DNA of 64,000 bases. Source: Bacteroidota bacterium (GTDB lineage Bacteria > Bacteroidota > Bacteroidia > Bacteroidales > VadinHA17). Positions 34,155-43,503 of the stretch are shown here, piece by piece. The translations under genes and the position numbers were made by a program. Under the pieces are notes generated by a model, which saw nothing but the letters and a program-made list of their open reading frames with translations, did not search any database and was not told where the DNA came from. The stretch spans positions 1 through 64,000 of the forward strand of contig JAKPOU010000065.1 in assembly GCA_029547705.1 (NCBI GenBank). The letters run 5' to 3'. How positions within the stretch are numbered: the stretch's first letter is position 1; each line of letters opens with the position of its first letter.

Positions 34155-35879
34155 CTACCAGAATATTATACTTAATACGATACAAATTACGCCAACAATA
34201 ATTGCAAGTCCGGCCGGGCGCTTGTGCCAGGGCATGTGCTCATCACTGATCCTCGGGGTAAGTGAATAAACAAGGCCTTTCAGATCATTTTCCGTTTTCC
34301 TTTGCTTTGTCAGCAGGCTCAGGATCACGGTAACAAGGGTTGCAACAGAGAATGCTATGATTGCAGTCCAGAAGTTCTGAGCCATTTCAACCGGGTATTC
34401 ATGAATAACACCTATCCATCCGCCTTTAAAAAGAGTGTTTGCACCAACCGGAGCTGTAAGCCCGTGATGGGCCAGGGCCATCAGGAATCCGGTCAGAAGC
34501 CCGGTAAATGCAGCATGACCGGTACTCCTTTTCCAGAACATTCCCAGGAATATCACCGCGAACAGAGGAGCATTGATCATTGAGAATATAGTCTGGAGGA
34601 AATCCATGATATTCCCGAATTTGCTCGCTATATAGGCTGAAGCAATACTCAGCAGGACACCGCCCACGGTTGCAATGCGGCCCACCTTCAGATAATGCCT
34701 GTCATCAGCTTCATGATTGTCAGTTCTTTTCCTGATATAGCTCTGATAAATATCATATGTCCATACTGTGTTGAATGCGGACACGTTACCTGCCATTCCC
34801 GACATGAATGATGCAAGAAGGGCAGTTATCCCGAGCCCGAGCACACCTGCAGGCAGGTACTGCTTCAGAAGCATTATTATTGTATAATCATAAATTGGCT
34901 TTCCGCTGGAATCGAGAGGAAGATCAAATCCCTTTCCGGGATCATTCATCAGGACTATTCCGATAATACCCGGTATAATAATGAGAAAAGGAATGAACAT
35001 TTTCGGTATTGCACCTATCAGCGGCACCTTTCTGGCAGCTGTCAGGGATTCAGCGGCAAAGGCACGCTGTACAATCAGAAAGTTGGTACACCAGTATCCG
35101 AAGGACAGAACAAAACCCAGCCCGAACAGTATTCCGAACCATTCAACGCCAAGAGGGTTCTGCGACGCCTCGGCAGTATATTTCCACGTGGTTATATATG
35201 CATCTGGGGAATAACCAGCTGATGTTGCCGCGGGAGCCAGTCCTGCCTTCAGTTCCGACCATCCGCCGATATCCTTGAGACTCAGGAATACGAGCGGCAA
35301 CAGGCCTATGACGATTATAAAAAACTGTAGTACCTCATTATATATGGCCGATGACAGTCCGCCAAGATAAGTATATGCCAGGACAATCATTGCAGAGACC
35401 CAGAGACTGATGTTGAAATCCCATCCGAGTATTCTCTCGAACAGAATTGCCAGGGCATACATTGATATCCCTGAAGCAAGGATGGTCATTACGGCGAACA
35501 GAATCGCATTGAGTCCCCTTGTTTTTTCATCATAGCGAAGCTTGAGGTACTCCGGCACGGACCGGGCTTTTGAACCATAGTAGAAAGGCATCATAAAAAG
35601 CGCCAGGAAAATCATAGCAGGAATTGCTCCGATCCAGTAGAAATGAGTGGTCAGCATCCCGTATTTCATTCCGGAACCGGTCATACCCATTACTTCAAGA
35701 GCTCCCAGATTTGTTGAAATAAAGGCCAGCCCTGCAACCCAGGCAGGCATGGATCGGCCTGCTTCGAGAAAGGCATTTGCATTTTTCATGTATTTCCTCA
35801 GAAACCAGCCAATGCCCAGCACAAAAACAAAATAGACCATCATAATCAGATAGTCTATCCAACTCATGTCAACTTTCAT
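34155..35879 (-). CDS. sodium/solute symporter (SSS family, sugar-type)
   Basis: The 574-residue membrane protein has about 14 hydrophobic segments and the LeuT-fold SSF features. FLEAGRSMPAWVAGLAFISTN in the first repeat is typical of SGLT-type sodium/sugar transporters, with a long loop (about 225-250) and the SSF signature region around YTYLGGLSSAIYNEVLQFF. The substrate is likely a sugar, inositol or related compound but cannot be fixed. It leads a two-gene unit with the small membrane protein. Confidence 0.9.
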   Translation of the reverse strand: MKVDMSWIDYLIMMVYFVFVLGIGWFLRKYMKNANAFLEAGRSMPAWVAGLAFISTNLGALEVMGMTGSGMKYGMLTTHFYWIGAIPAMIFLALFMMPFYYGSKARSVPEYLKLRYDEKTRGLNAILFAVMTILASGISMYALAILFERILGWDFNISLWVSAMIVLAYTYLGGLSSAIYNEVLQFFIIVIGLLPLVFLSLKDIGGWSELKAGLAPAATSAGYSPDAYITTWKYTAEASQNPLGVEWFGILFGLGFVLSFGYWCTNFLIVQRAFAAESLTAARKVPLIGAIPKMFIPFLIIIPGIIGIVLMNDPGKGFDLPLDSSGKPIYDYTIIMLLKQYLPAGVLGLGITALLASFMSGMAGNVSAFNTVWTYDIYQSYIRKRTDNHEADDRHYLKVGRIATVGGVLLSIASAYIASKFGNIMDFLQTIFSMINAPLFAVIFLGMFWKRSTGHAAFTGLLTGFLMALAHHGLTAPVGANTLFKGGWIGVIHEYPVEMAQNFWTAIIAFSVATLVTVILSLLTKQRKTENDLKGLVYSLTPRISDEHMPWHKRPAGLAIIVGVICIVLSIIFW

Positions 35880-36038
35880 AGTGTAAGGTTTTTTGATTTT
35901 TATTCATGAATCACTATTTTCTTCGAGTGAAAAAATCATAATCTCAGGTCCAGTAAAAATACATTTAAAGATCGATTTTCAAACTTACTTGTGCGAATAA
36001 TTGCAAATTTTCCGCAAATATTTTTCTTCCGGATTGAC

Positions 36039-36046
36039 TATATTTG
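36039..36046 (+). promoter_or_regulatory. -7 box for truA
   Basis: TATATTTG, a perfect TAnnTTTG match. A start about 7 bases downstream would leave only a few bases before the TTG codon at 36060, and it lies downstream of the alternative GTG start at 35991. Confidence 0.6.
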
Positions 36047-36059
36047 CAGAAAGAATTAT

Positions 36060-36884
36060 TTGAAAACCAGATATTTTATATTTTTTTCCTATAAGGGAAC
36101 CTCCTATCACGGATGGCAATATCAGCCGGATTCAGCCAGCATCCAGGGAACACTTGACAATGCGCTGAGTACCATACTGAAAGAAAGCATAAGCACAACG
36201 GGTGCCGGACGGACCGACGCAGGAGTTCATGCATTGTTTTTCTGCGCCCATTTCGAGAGCATATCAGAAAATCTTGATTCCGACAAGAAACTGCTGTACA
36301 GCCTGAACGGATTTCTGCCAAGGGATATTTCCGTTTCCGGAATCCACAGGGTACTGCCGGATGCGCATGCACGGTTCAGTGCCATTTCCAGAACCTATAA
36401 ATATTACATATCAGGACAGAAGGATCCGTTTATGAATGATTATTCATGGTATATGCCTGTCAGGCTGGATATTGAGATAATGAACCGTGCCTGTGAAATT
36501 CTGATCAGCAATACTGACTTTACAAGCTTCAGCAGGCTCCATTCAGACAATAAAACCAGTTTGTGCAGTGTATCCGAGGCAATCTGGGAGCAGACGGAAA
36601 GCACACTGGTTTTTACGATCAGGGCCGACAGGTTTCTAAGAAACATGGTGAGAGCCATAGTGGGTACAATGATCCGTACCGGTTCGGGAAAAATGAGCCT
36701 GCGGGAGTTCGGAGAGATTACAGAGGCAAAAGACAGGGGAAGGGCCGGCCAATCCGCACCGGCCAGGGGGTTATTCCTTGCTGACATTGAATATCCTTCC
36801 GGGATATTCATTACAAATCCGGATCGTTCCAGATCTCCCACGAACGTTCTGCCTGGGCAAACAGCATTCCAAGCCCTGTTATAA
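36060..36884 (+). CDS. truA: tRNA pseudouridine synthase A
   Basis: The enzyme makes pseudouridine at positions 38-40 of the anticodon arm. The catalytic Asp is in GAGRTDAGVHA (Asp53 from the start used here). KTRYFIFFSYKGTSYHGWQ at the N-terminus and FLRNMVRAIVGTMIRTG near the C-terminus are also typical. I chose TTG 36060 because the family starts at KTRY and a promoter box lies just upstream; GTG 35991 is in frame but would precede that promoter. The last 25 or so residues go beyond the usual family end and overlap the convergent aroE gene by 74 bases. Confidence 0.9.
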   Translation: MKTRYFIFFSYKGTSYHGWQYQPDSASIQGTLDNALSTILKESISTTGAGRTDAGVHALFFCAHFESISENLDSDKKLLYSLNGFLPRDISVSGIHRVLPDAHARFSAISRTYKYYISGQKDPFMNDYSWYMPVRLDIEIMNRACEILISNTDFTSFSRLHSDNKTSLCSVSEAIWEQTESTLVFTIRADRFLRNMVRAIVGTMIRTGSGKMSLREFGEITEAKDRGRAGQSAPARGLFLADIEYPSGIFITNPDRSRSPTNVLPGQTAFQALL

Positions 36885-37563
36885 TCCTGCACCCCCGCTT
36901 TTTACCCTCCCGGAGAAAGGCTGTTTCCTCCGGATTGTAAACAAGGTCAAAGAGAATGTGCCTCTCTTCAAGCAAATCATAATCCAGATCCGGCTTACCG
37001 TGAATTTTGGGATACATGCCCAGGGGAGTGGTATTGACAATAATGTCGGTATTGCTTAAAATAGCAGAATTTAAATCATTGTATGACAACATATTACTCC
37101 CGGGTGTTCTGGATACAAACTGTACTTTCAGACCAAGTTTCACCAGAGTATGGGCAACAGCTTTGGAACTGCCGCCTGTACCGAGGATAATGGCATTTTT
37201 AATCCCGGGAACCACCAGGGGACTCAGAGAATCACGAATCCCCTTTACATCGGAATTAAAGCCGTAAATTTTGATTTTATTGTCTTTGCGTCTGATTTTC
37301 AATACATTTGCTGCTCCTATCTCATCCACTTCAGCTTCAGATATATCTATGTATCTCAATACTTCCGTCTTATAGGGTATTGTCACATTGAGGCCACAGA
37401 GATCAGGTTCGGAAGAAACCAGTGCAGGGAGTTCTTTTATATCTTCAAGGGGGTAATTGTGATAGGAACAGTCAGCAATTCCTTCCCTTGCAAACTTATC
37501 CGTAAAATATTTCCGGGAGAAGGAATGTCCGAGTGGAAAACCTATAAGGCCGTATTTTCTCAT
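36811..37563 (-). CDS. aroE: shikimate dehydrogenase
   Basis: The 250-residue NADP enzyme reduces 3-dehydroshikimate to shikimate. It shows the shikimate-binding GFPLGHSFS (8-16), the catalytic Lys65 in NVTIPYK, and the nucleotide loop ILGTGGSSKAVAHTL. The last residues (RSWEIWNDPDL) are normal for the family, so the overlap with truA at the 3' end seems genuine. It starts 4 bases after the upstream comA-family gene. Confidence 0.94.
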   Translation of the reverse strand: MRKYGLIGFPLGHSFSRKYFTDKFAREGIADCSYHNYPLEDIKELPALVSSEPDLCGLNVTIPYKTEVLRYIDISEAEVDEIGAANVLKIRRKDNKIKIYGFNSDVKGIRDSLSPLVVPGIKNAIILGTGGSSKAVAHTLVKLGLKVQFVSRTPGSNMLSYNDLNSAILSNTDIIVNTTPLGMYPKIHGKPDLDYDLLEERHILFDLVYNPEETAFLREGKKRGCRIITGLGMLFAQAERSWEIWNDPDL

Positions 37564-37567
37564 CCTG

Positions 37568-38344
37568 TCATTGATCCTTCAGTTCAGCGGGCAGAAACTG
37601 GAAAAATGTATCCCCGCGAAGGCCGAGTCTCAGTGCCTCAAGGGAAATAATTTCATCCGGTGCAATATTGCCCAGGTTGACATTGGCCCCGAAATGCTTT
37701 ATAAACCATGCCTGCTGTGACTTAAGAGGCGCTTCCCAGATTACGTTTTCCAGTTTTACATGTTTTGAGATTGCATCAATAATTTCGTTGTTTATGGAGC
37801 CATCCTCGTTGTAAATACCTGTTGTGCCGGATTCCCTGGCTTCTGCAATCACCTTCACTGATCCTGCCCCGAGTTCTGATTTCATCATTTCAACCCATTG
37901 TTCAGGTTTATAGACGACTTCCTTTTTTTTGGAACCGACTTCAGATATCACTTTCCCGCGTTTTGCCAGAATACTGATATATTCAAGCTTCTTCTTATGA
38001 TCGATGTCAAAGGATCCGTCAGATACTTCAACCATCTCAATTCCATATCCGTCCAGCAGTTCAATAAATTCAGCGAACATATCCCTTATGATGAAAGCTT
38101 CAAAAAGGGTTCCTCCCAGATAGGGAATTGCCCCTGCCTTCCTGTAAATTTCGATTTTTCTCTCAACGTCCGGAGTGATAAGCGATGTTCCGAATCCCAG
38201 CTTAACCAGGTCGGTATACTCACCGCCAACCGACATAAGATCTTCTGCTTCTCTGATGCTCAGGCCTTTGTCCATTACCATTGTAAGACCTGCCTGCCTT
38301 GGCCTGGAATGACGTTCCGGCAGATACGGAAGTATTTTTTTCAT
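37568..38344 (-). CDS. phosphosulfolactate synthase (ComA family)
   Basis: The 258-residue TIM-barrel protein matches the (2R)-phospho-3-sulfolactate synthase family, which adds sulfite to phosphoenolpyruvate. Recognisable blocks are GLTMVMDKGLS, DLVKLGFGTS, YLGGTLFEAF, VEVSDGS and VIWEAPLKSQQ with FGANVNLGNI. In methanogens the product leads to coenzyme M; in Bacillus it leads to sulfolactate. Here no coenzyme M genes are seen, and the gene sits between aroE and a TPR gene in one minus-strand unit. The real product in this organism is open. Confidence 0.88.
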   Translation of the reverse strand: MKKILPYLPERHSRPRQAGLTMVMDKGLSIREAEDLMSVGGEYTDLVKLGFGTSLITPDVERKIEIYRKAGAIPYLGGTLFEAFIIRDMFAEFIELLDGYGIEMVEVSDGSFDIDHKKKLEYISILAKRGKVISEVGSKKKEVVYKPEQWVEMMKSELGAGSVKVIAEARESGTTGIYNEDGSINNEIIDAISKHVKLENVIWEAPLKSQQAWFIKHFGANVNLGNIAPDEIISLEALRLGLRGDTFFQFLPAELKDQ

Positions 38345-38377
38345 TTGTTAAGGAAATCAGTGAATATGTGTAAGTTC

Positions 38378-39796
38378 TCAGATAAGGTTATTCTTTTTCA
38401 GCAGTTTGATGATCTTCCGTGATGAAATGCGTTCGGGTAAAAGTTCCCTGAATTCGTTGAAAAGTTCCCTGTCAATTTCAATTCCCACCAGGAGATGCCT
38501 GTAGGCTTTTTCACGGTCGCCCCTGTGAAGAAAGGCAACAGCCATGAGATAGTTTATTCCGGGAAGATTTCCCGTAATACGGTATGCCTGTTCAAGATAG
38601 GGTATTGCCCGGGCACTGAGGTTCTCGGAAAGGATTATTTTTCCGAGGTCTATCCACACCTCATTGTAGTATGCATCGAGCTTGAGGGATTCCCTGAAAC
38701 ATGTAAGGGCTGTTTTTATTTCTCCCTTGATATAATGCGCCTTCCCGAGAAGATACCAGTATTCGGGATTTTCATCATCCAGCCGGACTGCCTTGCGGAA
38801 ATAAATCAGACTGTCGTCGGCATTGCCCAAATTGTATTCAATAACACCAAGTCCGAACCAGGCATCCGCATATTCCGGCTCCAGTTCAATGGCATCATGG
38901 AAATACTTTCTTGCCGTTTCAATTTCGCCGGTTTTTTCGTAACACTCAGCAAGATATGTAAGTGCCTCGAAGCTGTCGGGTTCATTGTCAATGAATTCGT
39001 GATAAACCGGAATTGCTTCGGAATACCTGTCAAGATTATAGAATATGTTTGCCTTGTTGAAAATCACAAAGGTATTGAGGCTGTTGATGGCAAGGGCGAA
39101 ATCATAGGCCTCAAGGGCCTTGTCGTACAACTCCATCTTATTGTAAACAACACCGAGATTATACCATGCGCTGTCGGAATAAGGCTCTTCGTCAAGATAC
39201 TTCTCGTAGTAAAAAATACTTTCGCTGAGCTTGTCAATTTTTTCATAGGCATATGCCAGGTCATAGATATGGCCCCTGTAATTCGGTTCCATCGCGATCA
39301 GCCGCAGAAGATAGGGTATCAGCTGTTCATAATAATTAAGGTTCTGGAGAACAGTAACAATCGCAAACAGTATATTTGCCTTTTCCTCGGAATCGAGAGT
39401 AAGGGCATGATCGAAAATTTTCTTTGCGCCCTGTATGTCTCCCAGCATTCCCAGGGCCGTACCCTTTGTAATGAAGATCTCATGATTGCCGGGTTCAATA
39501 TCTTCCTGCTTTTTCAGTATGCTGAGTGCTTCAACGGCGCGGCCCCTGTCAAGTAAAACCCTTGCCCTCTTTATCTGAATTGATACTGAATTCGGATGCT
39601 GCTGGATTGCAAGACTTGCCGCATCAAATGCCTTGGCAGAGTTATTGTTCTCAATGTAATAATCGATCAGTGATTCAAATTCAAACACATCAAAGAAATA
39701 CTTTTCCTTATTTCTCTCCATCCGTTCGAATTTAAGAACCACCTGCCTGATCTCTTCTTCCAGCGAATATTTATATTTATCCTCTTCCATTGACAT
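38378..39796 (-). CDS. tetratricopeptide-repeat protein
   Basis: The 472-residue cytoplasmic protein (no signal peptide) is built of about 11-12 TPRs, for example SDSAWYNLGVVYNKMELYDK and PEYADAWFGLGVIEYNLGN. It leads the unit TPR-comA-aroE (gaps 33 and 4 bases). A TAnnTTTG box at 39808-39815 would put transcription start only a few bases before the first ATG, so the second Met (MEEDKYKYS, 39790) is an alternative start. Partner proteins are unknown. Confidence 0.87.
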   Translation of the reverse strand: MSMEEDKYKYSLEEEIRQVVLKFERMERNKEKYFFDVFEFESLIDYYIENNNSAKAFDAASLAIQQHPNSVSIQIKRARVLLDRGRAVEALSILKKQEDIEPGNHEIFITKGTALGMLGDIQGAKKIFDHALTLDSEEKANILFAIVTVLQNLNYYEQLIPYLLRLIAMEPNYRGHIYDLAYAYEKIDKLSESIFYYEKYLDEEPYSDSAWYNLGVVYNKMELYDKALEAYDFALAINSLNTFVIFNKANIFYNLDRYSEAIPVYHEFIDNEPDSFEALTYLAECYEKTGEIETARKYFHDAIELEPEYADAWFGLGVIEYNLGNADDSLIYFRKAVRLDDENPEYWYLLGKAHYIKGEIKTALTCFRESLKLDAYYNEVWIDLGKIILSENLSARAIPYLEQAYRITGNLPGINYLMAVAFLHRGDREKAYRHLLVGIEIDRELFNEFRELLPERISSRKIIKLLKKNNLI

Positions 39797-39807
39797 CTGT
39801 CAGATCA

Positions 39808-39815
39808 CAAAATTA
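39808..39815 (-). promoter_or_regulatory. -7 box for the TPR-comA-aroE unit
   Basis: The minus strand reads TAATTTTG, matching TAnnTTTG, 12 bases before the start codon. The implied leader is very short. Confidence 0.5.
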
Positions 39816-40040
39816 ATAATATTTTCAATCGGCAGAAATTGTCATTTCTTCAATTATCAACAAATTAACATTTTTTTAAACTTGTCTGTTTCAGAACAAT
39901 GCTGATTCGTGCATTTTTTTTAATTTTTTTTCATCAGTCTACGCAACCACGGAAGCTTTTTATTCATCATATATAATAACCAGGAATACTATTACCCTAT
40001 ACCCAATTCTACCCTGGAATTAACCTAAAATTCTACCTCA
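39816..40040 (+). other. divergent intergenic region, possible small RNA
   Basis: No open frame of note. The region contains two T8-type runs, an AATTC/GAATT mini-hairpin near 40010, and ends in an intrinsic-terminator-like hairpin on the plus strand although no plus-strand gene precedes it. TAAACTTG (39877-39884) is a one-mismatch -7 box. A small RNA of roughly 180 bases is possible. Confidence 0.35.
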
Positions 40041-40080
40041 GAGAGACCGGGTTCAGCCCGGTTTCTCATTTTATTTAATT
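40041..40080 (+). terminator. orphan intrinsic terminator hairpin
   Basis: GAGAGACCGGG (40041-40051) pairs with CCCGGTTTCTC (40057-40067), 11 bp with one G-U, across loop TTCAG. An ATTTTATTTAATTTTTA tail follows on the plus strand only. The neighbouring genes diverge from this gap, so it terminates no annotated gene. Confidence 0.65.
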
Positions 40081-40084
40081 TTTA

Positions 40085-40092
40085 TATATTTG
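40085..40092 (+). promoter_or_regulatory. -7 box for the PD40 lipoprotein gene
   Basis: TATATTTG, a perfect TAnnTTTG match, lies just after the orphan terminator and 69 bases before the ATG at 40162. Confidence 0.6.
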
Positions 40093-40161
40093 CCTCCGTT
40101 TCTCTTAATTCTGCAATATGATTTCTTCATGTCTGAAAATTGAAAACCAAATTATTTACCG

Positions 40162-41169
40162 ATGAAAAAATTGTGTCAAAAATCTATCGGAATAATGGCA
40201 TATCTCATGCCAGTCCTGCTTTTATACGTTTCTTCATGCAAAAAGGTTGATCCCATCAAATTTCCCAGGGGTACTTTTCCTGATACAACCATGGCCCTTA
40301 CAGGACTGAATTCACCCTATGATGATTATAATGTGAATGTTCTCAATCATATGGGGGGGTATAATATTATCCTGTTTTCCAGTAACAGGGAAAGCAAGGG
40401 AGGACAGTTCGATCTGACCCAGGGAACAATAACATACTCCTTCAACCAGAGGAATGGTATTTTCGAGCTGTGCAGCGAAATAACAAAGAATCCCTTCCTG
40501 AATGAACTCCTGAAAGCTGCCAATACCCAGGGCGATGACCTGGGGCCATATTCGCTCTTCAGCATCTCCGACGGAAATGAATACCTCTTGTTGTCTTCAG
40601 CGAATGAGGAAGGCAACCTTGATTTGTACTATATCTATAATCAGCCAGTTACCGACATTACTCTGCCGCCCGTATACGGTCCGCATCCGGTAACACTCCT
40701 CAACACTGACTCCGATGATGCATATCCCTGCTTTAACACAGCCCAGGATACCATTTACTATACGTCTGACAGGGAAGGAAATTTCAATATATACTATAAC
40801 AGCAAATCTTCATCGAAAGCCCTTTCCGCATGGCTGTCGGAGGGTTTTTCGGAAGGTACTGAAGTTGCGGCCGTCAACAGTTCAGCCGACGATAAATGTC
40901 CTTTTATCCTGAAGAAGATAATGGTCTTTGCCTCCGACCGGGAGGGCGGAATGGGCGGATTCGACCTCTACTATTCTGTTTTCAGGAATGGCGAATGGGG
41001 TGAACCGGTGAATTTCGGTCCGGAAATAAACACTCCCTACAATGAATACCGTCCCGTGATCGGCTTTCATGAAGGCTTTACCAACAATTATATCATCTTC
41101 TCCTCCGACCGTCCGGGCGGGAAGGGAGGATATGATCTCTACTTCAGCGGGGTGACAATCCCTAAATAA
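40162..41169 (+). CDS. PD40/TolB-type beta-propeller lipoprotein
   Basis: The 335-residue protein has a lipoprotein signal (LLLYVSSC, lipobox Cys at about residue 26). It has several WD40-like PD40 strands with the motif F.SDREG..GFDLY: IILFSSNRESKGGQFDL, IYYTSDREGNFNIYY, MVFASDREGGMGGFDLYY and IIFSSDRPGGKGGYDLYF. Such propellers sit in the periplasm or at the outer membrane and bind other proteins. No OmpA peptidoglycan-binding domain follows, unlike many relatives. It is monocistronic. Confidence 0.85.
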   Translation: MKKLCQKSIGIMAYLMPVLLLYVSSCKKVDPIKFPRGTFPDTTMALTGLNSPYDDYNVNVLNHMGGYNIILFSSNRESKGGQFDLTQGTITYSFNQRNGIFELCSEITKNPFLNELLKAANTQGDDLGPYSLFSISDGNEYLLLSSANEEGNLDLYYIYNQPVTDITLPPVYGPHPVTLLNTDSDDAYPCFNTAQDTIYYTSDREGNFNIYYNSKSSSKALSAWLSEGFSEGTEVAAVNSSADDKCPFILKKIMVFASDREGGMGGFDLYYSVFRNGEWGEPVNFGPEINTPYNEYRPVIGFHEGFTNNYIIFSSDRPGGKGGYDLYFSGVTIPK

Positions 41170-41266
41170 CAGAAGTCATATTATGATTTTACCGGCTGCG
41201 GCACATAGTAACAGCGAACGGCTAACTGTTTCCGGCAGCAATCAGGGAAAGGAAGAGCCTGATATC

Positions 41267-42142
41267 TCAGCCCTCCCTTCGTGTTACTGCGAAAAGGGTA
41301 TTTTTAAGGAGCGAAACGCGGGTCATTGGCCCTACTCCTCCCGGAACCGGCGTGATATAGGAGCATCTGGGGGCTACATTCCCGAAATCCACATCCCCGG
41401 CAAGCCGCCATCCTGATTTTGTATCCGGAGCAGCTATCCTCGTGGTTCCCACATCTATAACCACAGCGCCCTCCTTTACCATATCAGCTTTTACAAAATC
41501 CGGTGAACCGATTGCAGCTATGATGATGTCGGCCGACTTTACTATTTCGCCGATATTACGCGTACGGCTGTGAACAACCGTTACTGTTGCATCCATTCCC
41601 TTGCGGGAAAGCAGTATGCTTACCGGTCTGCCGACAATGTTGCTTCGCCCTATCACAACACAGTTGCTGCCTGATGTAGTGATGTTGTAACGCTTAATAA
41701 GCTCAACTATGCCATAGGGTGTCGCAGGAAGAAACCCGGGAGCCCCTATCACCATCCGTCCTATATTCACCGGATGAAATCCGTCGGCATCCTTTTCCGG
41801 ATCTATGGCCTCAATCACCCGTTCTTCGGATATATGTGCCGGAAGAGGAAGCTGGACGATAAATCCGTCCACACTGTCATCTTCGTTGAGCTCCCTGATC
41901 TTTTCAATCAGTGCCTTTTCCCCGGTTTTTTCATCAAAACGGATAAGTGTTGACCCGAATCCCACTTCTTCACAATCTTTTACCTTGTTGGCCACATAGG
42001 TTTCACTTGAAGGATTGTTTCCGACAAGTATGGCTGCCAGGTGCGGAACCCTGCCGCCGCTCTTTCTGATATCCGCAACTTCAGCGGCTATTTCCCGCCT
42101 GATATCAGCTGCTGTCTTTTTACCGTCGATAAGTGTATACAT
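41267..42142 (-). CDS. folD: bifunctional methylenetetrahydrofolate dehydrogenase/cyclohydrolase
   Basis: The 291-residue enzyme interconverts methylene-, methenyl- and formyl-tetrahydrofolate. It has [17 protein letters not shown] with the catalytic Lys, QLPLPAHI, the NADP loop [14 protein letters not shown] and [11 protein letters not shown] at the C-terminus. I chose ATG 42142 over a TTG at 42172 because it gives the family length and avoids overlapping ffh. It starts 13 bases after the ffh stop and is last in argS-ffh-folD. Confidence 0.95.
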   Translation of the reverse strand: MYTLIDGKKTAADIRREIAAEVADIRKSGGRVPHLAAILVGNNPSSETYVANKVKDCEEVGFGSTLIRFDEKTGEKALIEKIRELNEDDSVDGFIVQLPLPAHISEERVIEAIDPEKDADGFHPVNIGRMVIGAPGFLPATPYGIVELIKRYNITTSGSNCVVIGRSNIVGRPVSILLSRKGMDATVTVVHSRTRNIGEIVKSADIIIAAIGSPDFVKADMVKEGAVVIDVGTTRIAAPDTKSGWRLAGDVDFGNVAPRCSYITPVPGGVGPMTRVSLLKNTLFAVTRREG

Positions 42143-42155
42143 AGTGTTGTCTGTG

Positions 42156-43475
42156 TTATTTCCTTCCTGCAAGACCGGCCGGATTTCCGCCCTTCGACAC
42201 CATCTTCATCATCCTCCGTGTTTCGTCAAATTGTTTCACAAGCCTGTTTACATCCTGAACGGTGGTGCCGCTTCCAAGGGCTATTCTCTTCCTCCTGCTG
42301 CCATTGAGAACCTGCGGGTTTTGCCGTTCCTCGGGAGTCATGCTCCGTATGATGGCCTCAATACTTCTGAAGGCGTTGTCATCAATATCCAGATCCTTTA
42401 CCGCCTTCCCGACTCCCGGAATCATGGCCATAAGATCCTTTACATTTCCCATTTTCTTGATCTGCTGGATCTGATTTATAAAATCATTGAAATCAAACTG
42501 ATCCCTTGCAATCTTCTTCTGCAGCTTCCTGGCTTCCTCAGCGTCAAACTGTTCCTGGGCCTTTTCAACAAAGGATACAATATCACCCATCCCCAGTATC
42601 CTGTCGGCCATACGTTCGGGGTAGAAGATATCGATTGCATCCATTTTTTCACCCGAACTGACAAACTTGACCGGCTTGTTAACCACGGAACGGATTGACA
42701 GGGCTGCACCTCCGCGCGTGTCACCGTCCAGTTTCGTAAGAACAACGCCGTCAAAATCAAGTCTGTCATTGAATTCCCTTGCAGTATTCACCGCATCCTG
42801 ACCCGTCATTGCATCAACTACAAAAAGGATCTCATGAGGAGTGACGGCATCCCGTATCGCCGATATCTCATTCATCATTTCCTCATCTATGGCCAGGCGG
42901 CCTGCCGTGTCAATGATCACCACATCATTCCCGTTCCTTTTTGCTTCTTTAATGGCATTCCTTGCTATATTCACGGGATTCATGTTTCCTTCCTCGGAAT
43001 AAACCGGAACCTCTGTCTGCGACCCGATAACCTTCAGCTGTTCAATGGCGGCAGGCCTGTAAACGTCACCTGCCACAAGCAAGGGGTTCTTGCTCCGTTT
43101 AGTCTTTACCCACCTTGCAAGCTTCCCGCTGAAGGTTGTTTTTCCCGATCCCTGCAATCCGGCAATAAGGATGACGGAAGGATTGATCCTGATATTTATG
43201 TCCGTCTTCTCGCCTCCCATCAGGAGCGTCAGTTCATCATGGACAATCTTTACCATCATCTGTGAGGGATTCACTGCCCTCAGAACCTCCTGCCCCAGAG
43301 CCTTGGCCTTTACGCTATCGGTAAATTGCTTGGCAGTCCTGAAATTGACATCAGCATCGAGAAGTGCCCTGCGAACATCCTTCAGCGTTTCCGCAACATT
43401 GATCTCGGAAATTCTTCCCTGCCCCTTCAGTATCTTGAAGGACTTGTCAAGCCGTTCACTAAGATTCTCAAACAT
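42156..43475 (-). CDS. ffh: signal recognition particle protein
   Basis: The 439-residue GTPase targets nascent membrane proteins with SRP RNA. The NG domain has [14 protein letters not shown] (P-loop), [12 protein letters not shown] and [10 protein letters not shown]. The C-terminal M domain is methionine-rich and ends in [14 protein letters not shown] chose the ATG at 43475; the frame is open to 43526 but that part overlaps the argS 3' end. It is the middle gene of argS-ffh-folD. Confidence 0.97.
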   Translation of the reverse strand: MFENLSERLDKSFKILKGQGRISEINVAETLKDVRRALLDADVNFRTAKQFTDSVKAKALGQEVLRAVNPSQMMVKIVHDELTLLMGGEKTDINIRINPSVILIAGLQGSGKTTFSGKLARWVKTKRSKNPLLVAGDVYRPAAIEQLKVIGSQTEVPVYSEEGNMNPVNIARNAIKEAKRNGNDVVIIDTAGRLAIDEEMMNEISAIRDAVTPHEILFVVDAMTGQDAVNTAREFNDRLDFDGVVLTKLDGDTRGGAALSIRSVVNKPVKFVSSGEKMDAIDIFYPERMADRILGMGDIVSFVEKAQEQFDAEEARKLQKKIARDQFDFNDFINQIQQIKKMGNVKDLMAMIPGVGKAVKDLDIDDNAFRSIEAIIRSMTPEERQNPQVLNGSRRKRIALGSGTTVQDVNRLVKQFDETRRMMKMVSKGGNPAGLAGRK

Positions 43476-43503
43476 ATTAAATAAGCATTCTGTTTTTTCT
43501 TTT

